DNA from: a virus
Reading direction: 5' to 3' (one strand)
Length of the DNA: 37,583 nucleotides
IMG/VR virus record: IMGVR_UViG_3300047476_002081
Location: 1-37,583 of that record
In this document: piece by piece, positions 13,644-20,292 of the stretch
Layout of the letters: every line of letters begins with the position of its first letter
Numbering within the stretch: the first letter of the stretch is position 1
Program-made: the position numbers and the translations under genes
The notes under the pieces: generated by a model
Seen by the model: the letters and a program-made list of their open reading frames with translations, nothing else
Databases searched by the model: none
What the model was told of the DNA's origin: nothing

Positions 13644-14623
13644 GTGATTATGGCATTCCATATATGGGATCAAAAGCCAAGATAGCTCCAAGCATTTGCA
13701 TGGCGCTACCGAAGGCGACTCATTTTTATGACCTGTTTGGCGGTGGTTTTTCGATGACTCACTGCATGCTTGAGCGTTTTCCTCATAAGTATTCACATTT
13801 TCATTACAATGAAATCAAAACCGATATAGTCGATATAGTTAAGCGCTCTATTCAAGGTGAGTTTAACTACGCTGCGTTTAAGCCGGAGTGGGTTTCACGC
13901 GAGGATTTTTTTGCAAAGAAAGACACGGACGCTTATATCAGATGCATTTGGTCTTTTGGGAATAATCAGAGAAATTATTTATTCAATCCTGATATAGAAG
14001 AATACAAAAGATCCATGCATCAAGCAGTGGTGTTTGATGAATTCGATGAGTTAGCAGCAAGCACTTTAGGCTTTAAAAAGTGGCCGTCCATTGCTAAAAC
14101 GATTAAGCAAAAGAGAATTTATTTAAGACAAAAAATAGAGCATTATAGGGTGACGGAAATACCTAAGTTTTTACATAAGTATTTGAGCCAGTCACAGCTT
14201 AGTCAGTTACATACGATAGACAATCTAAGAAAATTACAGCAATTGGAGCGATTGCAGCAATTGGAGCAATTGGAGCGATTGGAGCAATTGGAGCAATTGG
14301 AGCAATTGGAGCGATTGGAGCGATTGGAGCGATTGTCGTTTTACTCTGATAGCTATGAAAAAATAGAGATACTCCCTAATTCAGTTGTTTATTGTGATAT
14401 ACCATATAAAGGTACAGCCGATTACGGCAATGATTTTAACCATAAAAAATTCTTTGACTGGGCATCCTCACGTAATTTTCCAGTTTACATATCTGAGTAC
14501 AATATTGGCGACGATAGGTTTAAGGGTGTTTACTCCATTGGTAAAAGAGTGTTACTCAACGATAACGATAAAAAATTAATCAAAAGCGAGAAGCTATATT
14601 GGAATGGTGTAAAGAATGTCTAG
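13640..14623 (+). CDS. Dam-type adenine-N6 DNA methyltransferase with a QLE/RLE repeat insert
   Basis: A 327-residue enzyme of the MethyltransfD12 type. Residues 6-16 (IPYMGSKAKIA) match the K-rich SAM-binding start; motif I is FYDLFGGGFSMT (29-40). Motif IV is D253-I-P-Y256 in YCDIPYKGTADYG, in place of the usual DPPY. Between them, residues 201-232 consist of the tripeptide Q/R-L-E repeated ten and a half times, encoded by a 9-bp DNA repeat, in the place where target recognition is expected. It may form an extended helix. The substitution of the second residue of DPPY is tolerated in other families, so activity is likely but not assured. It probably marks phage DNA against restriction. It overlaps the ParB-like gene upstream and the next gene by 8 bases. 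Confidence 0.82.
   Translation: MSDYGIPYMGSKAKIAPSICMALPKATHFYDLFGGGFSMTHCMLERFPHKYSHFHYNEIKTDIVDIVKRSIQGEFNYAAFKPEWVSREDFFAKKDTDAYIRCIWSFGNNQRNYLFNPDIEEYKRSMHQAVVFDEFDELAASTLGFKKWPSIAKTIKQKRIYLRQKIEHYRVTEIPKFLHKYLSQSQLSQLHTIDNLRKLQQLERLQQLEQLERLEQLEQLEQLERLERLERLSFYSDSYEKIEILPNSVVYCDIPYKGTADYGNDFNHKKFFDWASSRNFPVYISEYNIGDDRFKGVYSIGKRVLLNDNDKKLIKSEKLYWNGVKNV
14240..14335 (+). repeat. 9-bp tandem repeat inside the methylase gene
   Basis: Ten full units and one partial unit of C(A/G)ATTGGAG run head to tail, in frame, encoding Gln/Arg-Leu-Glu. Six units read CAATTGGAG, three read CGATTGGAG and one CGATTGCAG; the last 6 bases are CGATTG. Because the unit is a multiple of three, copy-number slippage would change the length of the protein but keep the frame. 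Confidence 0.95.
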
Positions 14624-14903
14624 ATTTGGACATCCTCGTATAAAATTGGAAAACAGCTTAGACACTTTGAAGTTCATAGGCCGAAATTCTGTGACTGAAG
14701 CTGTAGCTAAGATGCTGACAATGACACGCGATGAATTGTTAGAGGCTACCAAGCGATCGGAAGCAACGATTGCAGAGGTGATGGTTGGCTCCATTATAGT
14801 TAAGGCGATTGAAGAATCAGATCATGCGAAGATGAATACTTTGCTTAGTTATATCGCGGCCAAACCGCACAATAAAAAGAAAAGAGATAATTCGGTTGAT
14901 TAA
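14616..14903 (+). CDS. Small helical protein, unknown function
   Basis: A 95-residue, mostly helical protein starting 8 bases inside the methylase gene. The segment RDELLEATKRSEATIAEVMVG, then IVKAIEESDHAKMNTLLSYIAAKP, resembles the C-terminal half of small phage DNA-binding proteins that contain a gieegD-x-r-L-LL-i-gk pattern, but this is weak. The tail is basic. It may bind DNA near the modification genes. Confidence 0.45.
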   Translation: MSRFGHPRIKLENSLDTLKFIGRNSVTEAVAKMLTMTRDELLEATKRSEATIAEVMVGSIIVKAIEESDHAKMNTLLSYIAAKPHNKKKRDNSVD

Positions 14904-15354
14904 GATCAAAAAATCTCCTACAGCGGATTCGCGTACATGTAATACTGATGAAGTAAGCAAAAAACAATTATTAGCTTCAACTGAATTACATTTATCCGAT
15001 ATAAAAGCTGGCTTTGCTTTTTTCATAGAGAAAATGAAATGGCAGGCTGACTATCATGATCAATCAAAGCTCACGCATATTGATGATTTTTATCGTAACT
15101 TTAAAACAAAATTCAAAGAGCGTGATTGGTGGGATTACCATCAAAAAGTAGAGCGTCATCATTTTCACGATCCGAAATACGTTCCAGAAGATGTTAACTT
15201 GATCGATGTTCTTGATCAGATAATTGATGGCGTGATGGCGGGTATGGCTAGATCAGGTAGTTATCGCTTTGAGCCATTTTCAAATGATTTATTGCAGAGA
15301 GCCTATGAAAATACTATCAAGCTTCTATTGGAGAATGTAACAGTAGAGGATTGA
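14896..15354 (+). CDS. HDxSK-type phage protein (DUF5662-like)
   Basis: A 152-residue protein with YHDQSK near residue 55, followed by a long spacer, YHQKVERHHFHDPKYV, and a helical C-terminal half beginning with VNLIDVLDQIIDGVM. The pairing of H-D-x-S-K with a later H-x-x-x-H-H is shared by a family of phage proteins of unknown activity and suggests a metal site in a helical fold. The start is TTG 14896, overlapping the previous stop; no later start would keep the N-terminal helix. The function is unknown. Confidence 0.52.
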   Translation: MIKIKKSPTADSRTCNTDEVSKKQLLASTELHLSDIKAGFAFFIEKMKWQADYHDQSKLTHIDDFYRNFKTKFKERDWWDYHQKVERHHFHDPKYVPEDVNLIDVLDQIIDGVMAGMARSGSYRFEPFSNDLLQRAYENTIKLLLENVTVED

Positions 15355-15358
15355 TAGG

Positions 15359-16120
15359 ATGAACGACACATCGAATGACATATCCGACATATCTGGCCTA
15401 GTAGCATTTATTGATTTTGAGACAACGGGTTTGGATCCAAATGTAGATAAAGCGGTTGAATTTGCTTGTGTGCTTTATTGCCCTACAACAAAACGCTATA
15501 TCACGTCAGAAGAATACATTTTTAATGTTTACCCAGATGATCAACAAAAAGCTATGCTAGACAGCCTTTGTCAGATTGACGATAGGGTTATAGCTCTTTC
15601 AAAATATGCTAAATATGCATTGAATGACTTTGATCGGCTTTTGTGTTTTGAGCTTTTGAGGCAAGACAAGATTTTTTATTTCATCGCGCATAATGCAGCA
15701 TTCGATGCAGCTTTTTTGCAAAAGCTAATACCGAAAGCGCTTTTCGAGTCGATCAGTTGGATTGATTCGATGAATGATTATCCTTTCGACGCAAAAGTGC
15801 GGTCAAAAAGTCTTTCTCATATTGCGGCTGACTACGGGTTTTTAAATCCATTCGCGCATCGTGCTTTATCTGATTGTCTAACGCTGATGGAGATCACTAA
15901 GCGCATGGACTGGACAAAGATTGTTGATTACGCAAATCAACCGTCTTATCTCGTGCAATCGTTAGAGCCGTTCGAAAAGAAAGATGAGGTCAAGAAAGCA
16001 GGTTTTAATTGGAATCCTGAAAAGAAGGCTTGGTTTAAGAAAATGCGACAAGCAGAATTGGATAAGAACACGCTGCGAATAAAGGTTATAGAAAGTTACT
16101 ACGCATCTTGCCAGCCATGA
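15359..16120 (+). CDS. DEDDh 3'-5' exonuclease, DnaQ-like
   Basis: A 253-residue exonuclease of the DnaQ/RNase T superfamily. ExoI is FIDFETTG (Asp19, Glu21), ExoII is FIAHNAAFDAAFLQ (Asp116), ExoIII is HRALSDCLTLME (His167, Asp172), so all DEDDh residues are present. The C-terminal 50 residues (EPFEKKDEVKKAGFNWNPEKKAWFKKM) form a small domain with the K-x-x-G-F-x-W-x-x-x-x-K-x-W pattern often fused to phage nucleases, possibly binding nucleic acid. ATG 15359 follows the previous stop by 4 bases. It could proofread, repair or degrade DNA ends; a stand-alone role in recombination fits the rest of the window. Confidence 0.87.
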   Translation: MNDTSNDISDISGLVAFIDFETTGLDPNVDKAVEFACVLYCPTTKRYITSEEYIFNVYPDDQQKAMLDSLCQIDDRVIALSKYAKYALNDFDRLLCFELLRQDKIFYFIAHNAAFDAAFLQKLIPKALFESISWIDSMNDYPFDAKVRSKSLSHIAADYGFLNPFAHRALSDCLTLMEITKRMDWTKIVDYANQPSYLVQSLEPFEKKDEVKKAGFNWNPEKKAWFKKMRQAELDKNTLRIKVIESYYASCQP

Positions 16121-16148
16121 TAGTATGCTTAGCAAAGTAGTTGAGTGA

Positions 16149-16247
16149 ATGAAGATAGTTTTTATTTTTTTGGTACTCTATTTGTTTGGAGAAATGCTGT
16201 TGATTTTTGCAGCAATAGTATTTGTTTTTTATTTTCCATTTATATAG
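16149..16247 (+). CDS. 32-residue membrane peptide (tentative)
   Basis: A short frame almost entirely made of a hydrophobic span (VFIFLVLYLFGEMLLIFAAIVFVFYFPF) with one Lys near the start and one Glu in the middle. There is only a weak GAG upstream of the ATG. Its hydrophobic composition is unlike its soluble neighbours, which argues for a real peptide. A frame-shifted reading of the same bases would merely extend the next gene upstream. Confidence 0.35.
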   Translation: MKIVFIFLVLYLFGEMLLIFAAIVFVFYFPFI

Positions 16248-16259
16248 ATGGGTTTTTCA

Positions 16260-16489
16260 TGAACACACGGAACACACTGGACAGGCTGAAGGTCTTATTC
16301 GAAGAGCGTTACATGGAGCATCACGATATCGACCGATGGAATGAGGCGATTGAAAATGAATGGCCAAAGATCCTGAATCTGATTGAGGCGGGTGATGCGC
16401 TTGCGAGCAACTTGAAGCCTGAATTAAATTATGAGGACGTGCTTCATCTTTTAATAAGATGGGATGCAGCACGAAAGGCTCTCGGTTGA
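16260..16489 (+). CDS. Small protein, unknown function
   Basis: A 76-residue helical, acidic protein with two Trp-containing helices (IDRWNEAIENEWPKIL and LHLLIRWDAARKAL). ATG 16260 is preferred to the distant GTG 16145, because the extension would be hydrophobic and unlike the rest, and a separate peptide gene fills that space. Base composition is a little richer in G and C than its neighbours. The function is not recognised. Confidence 0.5.
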
Positions 16490-16505
16490 GCTGGTATTCA
16501 TGTAG

Positions 16506-16748
16506 TTATGATTTATCTACTAATTTATAACTACTTTCAAAATTATCTCTATTGCAGATATAGACTTCTCCAAAAATATTTTGCATTAAATAATCTCCAG
16601 CTTTGCCATTAATTAAACCTTTTTCAGTTTCGATAAAAAAGTTTTCATCTATTTTTAGAGCTTTAACATAGAGTTGAAAACCTTTTGTGTGCCTTTTTGA
16701 GTATGATTTCATTTCAGGTAGGTTATCTTCATTATATTTTTTAACCAT
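16506..16748 (-). CDS. Small phage protein, second copy of the PGDYI-type domain
   Basis: An 80-residue protein whose C-terminal half, GKAGDYLMQNIFGEVYICNRDNFESSYKLVD, parallels [28 protein letters not shown] in the protein encoded at 6054. The role of this family is unknown. The ATG overlaps the stop of the methyltransferase gene by 8 bases, so it is the last gene of a three-gene minus-strand operon. Confidence 0.62.
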   Translation of the reverse strand: MVKKYNEDNLPEMKSYSKRHTKGFQLYVKALKIDENFFIETEKGLINGKAGDYLMQNIFGEVYICNRDNFESSYKLVDKS

Positions 16749-17469
16749 TGAAGATCCATATGCGGTTTAGCTCATGATTTTTGGTTCTTGATATTAAGGA
16801 ACGGTTTTCAAATTCAATATGATTAAGTTTTAAGATTCGTTTCGTTTGGTGAATAGGTATGCTACCAATCAAGATATAGCGTTTGCAATTTTTGATAATG
16901 TGTTCTTCATCGACTCCCCATTCAGATCCCATAATATCAGTTCCATCGTTTTTAAAGCTTTGCGTGATCCAAGAGCCAATTACGGTGTGCGGTTTGTATT
17001 TGGCGATAGCTTCGGATGCTTCTAGTTTTTCAACGTCTTTGCCGTAGGTGATGCGTGGTTGTTTTGCTGTGTCGTATTTGTCTTTTACTGAGGGATCATC
17101 TTGAATCATTGAATCTGTCATTTTGATACCTAGATGATATCCTAGCCAGCCATTTCCAGCGCCAATCTCGATAGCATCAGACAGATCACATTCAGTCAAA
17201 ATGATGTCCTTGATTAAATCAATAGATTCAAGCGTAGGTAAAAAGTATTGAGCTTTCCAGTGTAGGAATGCCCTAAGTTCTTCCCAAGGCTTAGCGAGCC
17301 AGAAATCAGCTTCCTTGATGGTTAATTTCTCATCGACTATCAGTCTATCATTGTCCCAATAGTTTTTGTGGTATTTGACCAGATTGATGCCGTGTTGATA
17401 GTGCTGCTGTCCTGTTAATAGTTGAGCAGCTAGGGCTTGCATTAAATATTGGTTGTCAAAAACATTCAT
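16741..17469 (-). CDS. SAM-dependent methyltransferase-like protein
   Basis: A 242-residue protein with motif I AIEIGAGNGWLGYHLG (99-114), a classic class I glycine motif, followed by an acidic strand end IKMTDS and a later HTVIGSWITQ where motif IV would be. The C-terminal half ends with IGSIPIHQTKRIL and a basic tail. The N-terminal 90 residues are helical and may form the lid that chooses the substrate. The substrate is not evident: neither the N/D-PPY of DNA methylases nor a protein motif is present. Its start overlaps the upstream gene by 4 bases. Confidence 0.65.
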   Translation of the reverse strand: MNVFDNQYLMQALAAQLLTGQQHYQHGINLVKYHKNYWDNDRLIVDEKLTIKEADFWLAKPWEELRAFLHWKAQYFLPTLESIDLIKDIILTECDLSDAIEIGAGNGWLGYHLGIKMTDSMIQDDPSVKDKYDTAKQPRITYGKDVEKLEASEAIAKYKPHTVIGSWITQSFKNDGTDIMGSEWGVDEEHIIKNCKRYILIGSIPIHQTKRILKLNHIEFENRSLISRTKNHELNRIWIFNG

Positions 17470-17873
17470 ATCGAACGAACTCCGTTTAAGATACCAGAAA
17501 ATTCAGGTAATGGGTGTCCTTCCAGGCAATGGTATAGATGCAGGCAGTAGGGATTTAAGTTTACATGTAATTCACGAGGGGGAAGTACACTGATAGCGTA
17601 ATTGTTTTCACCTATGAACAAATTTTTTACCAAAACAACTTCATCATGTGTAGGGATTCTTTTCTTGTGAGCTAAAGAAACATGTAACCAAAGTTTATTA
17701 TCACTAGGGTTTTCTATAGAGGAAATAACTGAGAGAGGCATTGAAAGATGTATGAATCTAATTCCATCTAGTCTCGTTTCTACTAGCCTAAAAATACCGT
17801 GAATATCACCGATATGGGATTGTACAAGTTTTAGTTTGTCCATTATAAGTCTTGAGTGAGAAATGATTTTCAT
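17466..17873 (-). CDS. DUF7694-like phage protein
   Basis: A 135-residue protein with the signature KLWLHVSLAHKKRIPTHDEV, then LVKNLFIGENNYAISVLPP, then HVNLNPYCLHLYHCLEG. This matches phage proteins that read WlHVSvS-RlPtweel-vK-lFig-a-qvlPp-yVN-LHLW; their function is unknown. ATG 17873 has GGGGGG about 9 bases upstream; the frame is open from 17897. It is the first gene of the minus-strand operon and is divergent from the gene at 17994. Confidence 0.62.
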   Translation of the reverse strand: MKIISHSRLIMDKLKLVQSHIGDIHGIFRLVETRLDGIRFIHLSMPLSVISSIENPSDNKLWLHVSLAHKKRIPTHDEVVLVKNLFIGENNYAISVLPPRELHVNLNPYCLHLYHCLEGHPLPEFSGILNGVRSI

Positions 17874-17938
17874 TAAAAAAATCCCCCCTTTTAGCACGCC
17901 AAAAAAACAGATAGCGTGACTGTATTAAATTTTAATTC

Positions 17939-17967
17939 TTGCAATGTTTTGAAAACCAGAATAGATA
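17939..17967 (+). promoter_or_regulatory. Possible sigma70-type promoter
   Basis: TTGCAA followed after 17 bases by TAGATA. The -35 agrees at 4 of 6 positions and the -10 at 3 of 6, so this is a weak candidate. It lies in the divergent region and would start transcription about 20 bases before ATG 17994, which fits the later start choice for that gene. Confidence 0.28.
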
Positions 17968-17993
17968 TGACTTTCAAAATAATAATAGCGAGT

Positions 17994-18656
17994 ATGATTA
18001 TGCGTTTAACGACGAAACAATCTAATTTAATTTCTGATTTACGCAGTGGAATTTCACATTTAAAAGCAACATATCCAGAAAAAAAGAAATTTAAATTAAA
18101 GGAAGTTTTGTGTGCTGCTGGTCATGAAGATGGTCAGATAAAGCTCTATCAACTTTTAAAAAGCTTTGCTCGCAAGCGCGACATTGAAAATATAAAAGCC
18201 ATTCATTCTTTATTTTCTTCGGTAAATGTAGATGTAAAGCCGTTAAGAAGTATTATGGAAAATATTGAATTTAATTCTGGTGAAGTAAAAACTGAATCAG
18301 TTGACTTTAAGAAAAAGAAAAAAGGAAAGATAGAAATAGAAAAACTAGATATATCAATAGAAGAAAATGAATCAGTAGATATAGCTGGATTAGCAGACGA
18401 TGATTATTCTCAAGCGGATCAAACCCAATCTACAGCGATACAAGTTTTAGAAAAGTCGGATGAGATGTTTAATAATGATTTAGAAACTTATAGGCCGTCG
18501 TTATTAAAAGAGGATAGAATTGTGATGCCTCAACATCATAAAAAAGATGAGATTCATTGTTTAGCAGAAATTTTGCATTTATTAGCTACTTTCAGTCAGC
18601 AGAAGCGTTCATCTATTTTGGCGAGCGCTGAAAGCTTTTATCAGATTGGCATGTGA
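17994..18656 (+). CDS. Charged protein, unknown function
   Basis: About 220 residues from ATG 17994 (ATG 18000 is equally possible; the frame is open from GTG 17916). The N-terminal third is basic and helical (RLTTKQSNLISDLRSGISHLK), then comes a Lys-rich stretch (KKKKKGKIEIEKLDI) followed by a long acidic, disordered segment, and a helical C-terminal part (CLAEILHLLATFSQQKRSSIL). It may be a DNA- or RNA-binding regulator. It follows the divergent region shared with the minus-strand operon. No family was recognised. Confidence 0.42.
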   Translation: MIMRLTTKQSNLISDLRSGISHLKATYPEKKKFKLKEVLCAAGHEDGQIKLYQLLKSFARKRDIENIKAIHSLFSSVNVDVKPLRSIMENIEFNSGEVKTESVDFKKKKKGKIEIEKLDISIEENESVDIAGLADDDYSQADQTQSTAIQVLEKSDEMFNNDLETYRPSLLKEDRIVMPQHHKKDEIHCLAEILHLLATFSQQKRSSILASAESFYQIGM

Positions 18657-18713
18657 TAAAATGATTGAAAGTCTTGTTAAATGTATATTATTGTTGAAGT
18701 AACAGTTTCAACG

Positions 18714-18725
18714 AACTGGCCAGTT
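18714..18725. promoter_or_regulatory. Palindrome AACTGGCCAGTT, copy 2
   Basis: Identical to the 12-bp palindrome at 12948-12959. It lies 58 bases after the stop of the preceding gene and 150 bases before the next start. Twelve bases identical and palindromic at two intergenic places suggest a shared binding protein. Confidence 0.55.
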
Positions 18726-18816
18726 TTCTGCTGCATTGGCCAAAAGCAGTAGAATAGAACTTACGACGTGTCCAGGTTATGCTGACACAAATGTTTTTTC
18801 TGGTTGGGATTGTTAG

Positions 18817-18840
18817 AAGGTCGCTAAGGCGGCCTTTTTT
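18817..18840 (+). terminator. Intrinsic terminator
   Basis: AAGGTCGC (18817-18824) pairs with GCGGCCTT (18829-18836) around the 4-base loop TAAG, 8 bp with one T-G wobble, and the stem runs straight into a T-tract ending at 18840. It ends transcription before the gene at 18865, whose ribosome binding site lies 12 bases downstream. Confidence 0.88.
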
Positions 18841-18864
18841 ATTTATCTTTGTGGAGCTTTTTAA

Positions 18865-19101
18865 TTGTATCAAGCAGGCGACATGGTTTTATGGTCTTAT
18901 AGATATGGGAAAGTAAAGGCGTTAATACCATGCTTGATTGAAAGCGTGAGCACTTATAAATATCGGATTGCTTATGTCGATAGTGATGGGAATAGAAAGG
19001 TGACGAGTGTTTTAAAGGAGAATATTATGCGGCCATTGCGGAAGGGTGAGCCGTTAGCTATTTCATCATCGCAAAAGATTTTTTTGATAGAGAGTGAGTA
19101 A
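18865..19101 (+). CDS. Small SH3-like beta-barrel protein
   Basis: A 78-residue protein reading as one small barrel: YQAGDMVLWSYRYGKVKALIPCLIESV, then YKYRIAYVDSDGNRKVTSVLKENIMRPL. The G-D-x-V opening, the central strands and the final L-x-x-x-x-I-x-P pattern are typical of SH3/KOW/Tudor-like domains that bind nucleic acid or peptides. The start is TTG with GTGGAG 9 bases upstream; ATG 18883 would cut into the first strand. It comes directly after a terminator, so it needs its own promoter or read-through. Confidence 0.5.
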   Translation: MYQAGDMVLWSYRYGKVKALIPCLIESVSTYKYRIAYVDSDGNRKVTSVLKENIMRPLRKGEPLAISSSQKIFLIESE

Positions 19102-19113
19102 CGGAATAAAAGT

Positions 19114-19269
19114 ATGACTTATTTTAAATCTGACAGCAAAGTTTTTGGGATTGAAAAAGATATGCATGAGTCGATCTATCGTATTTATTTCGATAGGCAA
19201 GAGATTTGGAAATGTAGAGCAAATAGTTATATGAATGCGATTTCAAAATTCAAATATTATTATGGGTAG
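19114..19269 (+). CDS. 51-residue protein, unknown function
   Basis: A short frame filling the gap before the RmlB gene, with GGA about 9 bases before the ATG. It contains alternating basic and aromatic residues (IYRIYFDRQEIWKCRA and SKFKYYYG). Its stop lies 9 bases before the RmlB start and inside the region of that gene's ribosome binding site, consistent with one operon. Confidence 0.48.
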   Translation: MTYFKSDSKVFGIEKDMHESIYRIYFDRQEIWKCRANSYMNAISKFKYYYG

Positions 19270-19278
19270 GGTGATAAA

Positions 19279-20277
19279 ATGAAAGTCATGGTAACAGGCG
19301 GTTATGGTTTTATTGGTTCATCACTTGTAAGAAGTCTTCTAACTAAAGGCTATGAAGTTCATGTTGTTGATAAACTTACTTATGCGGCTGATATTGATAA
19401 TCTTCCGCGTGATCCTTTTATTAAACCGCACTTTGTTGATATTTGTGACCATGATGAAATTATGAAAATAATGAAATATGAAAACATCGTTAGAGTTTTT
19501 CATCTTGCTGCTGAAAGCCATGTTGATCGAAGTATTGAGTCACCTAAAAAGTTTTTTGAAACAAATGTTATGGGGACTTTTTCTTTGGCTGAAGCCTTCA
19601 GAAAACACTATAAAGATATGTCTAAGTCAGAGCGAGACGACGCTATTTTTTTACATGTTTCAACTGATGAAGTGTTTGGCGAAACAACTTTGGATGGTCC
19701 ATCGTTTACTGAGAATACTGCTTATCATCCAAGGAGTCCTTACGCTGCAAGCAAAGCAGGATCAGATCATTTGATTTCAAGTTATCGCCACACATACAAG
19801 TTGCCAATGATTATAACTAATTCATGCAACAATTATGGCCAAAGACAAAACGAAGAAAAGTTAATTCCAAAAATTATTTCTTTCGCTTTAAATAATGAAC
19901 CAGTGCCCATCTATGGCAATGGACTTCAAGTCAGACAATGGATATATGTTGACGATCATGCCGACGCTTTAATATTTCTTAGTGAGAATGCTCGTCCTGG
20001 AAATTATATGATTGGCGGTGATTATATTTTAACGAATCTAGAGATTATTCATGCGATCGAAGAGGTTTGGGGACGTGAAATAGCCACGGAGTTTGTTGAA
20101 GATAGACCTGGACATGATGTGTGTTATAAGGTTGACGATAGTAAGTTAAGGGGTATGTATTGGGAGCCAAAGGTTTCTCTTAGAGAAGGACTCGATCGCA
20201 CGATTAAATTTTACAAGCAAAAGGCTATTGATCTTGCTGCTAAAAATGTAGCGATTCCTGAAGGGGTTTTGTTTTGA
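19279..20277 (+). CDS. rmlB: RmlB-type dTDP-glucose 4,6-dehydratase
   Basis: Catalyses the second step of dTDP-L-rhamnose synthesis, turning dTDP-glucose into dTDP-4-keto-6-deoxyglucose with bound NAD. A full-length (332 residue) extended short-chain dehydrogenase: GGYGFIGS (7-14) binds NAD, LAAESHVDRSI at 77-86, STDEVFG with Thr129, Asp130 and Glu131 in the active site, and Tyr155/Lys159 in SPYAASKAGSDHL. The substrate loop NNYGQRQNEEKLIP and the segment IYGNGLQVRQWIYVDDHADA are also conserved, as is DRPGHD. In related enzymes NNYGPYQFPEK and VRDW occur, so a few loop residues differ. AGGGTGA precedes the ATG. Its product is the substrate of RmlC encoded at 4956. Confidence 0.93.
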   Translation: MKVMVTGGYGFIGSSLVRSLLTKGYEVHVVDKLTYAADIDNLPRDPFIKPHFVDICDHDEIMKIMKYENIVRVFHLAAESHVDRSIESPKKFFETNVMGTFSLAEAFRKHYKDMSKSERDDAIFLHVSTDEVFGETTLDGPSFTENTAYHPRSPYAASKAGSDHLISSYRHTYKLPMIITNSCNNYGQRQNEEKLIPKIISFALNNEPVPIYGNGLQVRQWIYVDDHADALIFLSENARPGNYMIGGDYILTNLEIIHAIEEVWGREIATEFVEDRPGHDVCYKVDDSKLRGMYWEPKVSLREGLDRTIKFYKQKAIDLAAKNVAIPEGVLF

Positions 20278-20292
20278 TGATAAAGGATAAAT

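Larger units (their letters stand above)
18660..18843 (+). ncRNA. Structured intergenic segment, candidate small RNA
   Basis: The 208-base gap between genes holds a row of possible stems: GTTGAA/TTCAAC (18693-18712), AACTGGCCAGTT (18714-18725), CTGCT/AGCAG (18727-18749), GTGTC/GACAC near 18767-18787, and an intrinsic terminator at 18817-18840. No coding frame with a start is evident. An upstream TTGAAA with TATTAT 15 bases later is a poor promoter. The row could be the leader or trailer of neighbouring transcripts or an independent RNA. Confidence 0.35.

Noticed and set aside
14240-14335. CRISPR-like array
   Set aside because: The units are 9 bp, directly adjacent without spacers, and in frame within a methylase gene.
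16145-16259. Upstream extension of the 16260 gene from GTG 16145
   Set aside because: The added part would be a hydrophobic, Phe-rich stretch unlike the rest of the protein, and it is better explained by the separate frame at 16149.
10007-19038. 13-bp match TTATGCGGCCATT at about 10007 and 19025
   Set aside because: Both copies are inside genes in coding context (MRP-type codons) and differ on both sides, so this is probably chance.
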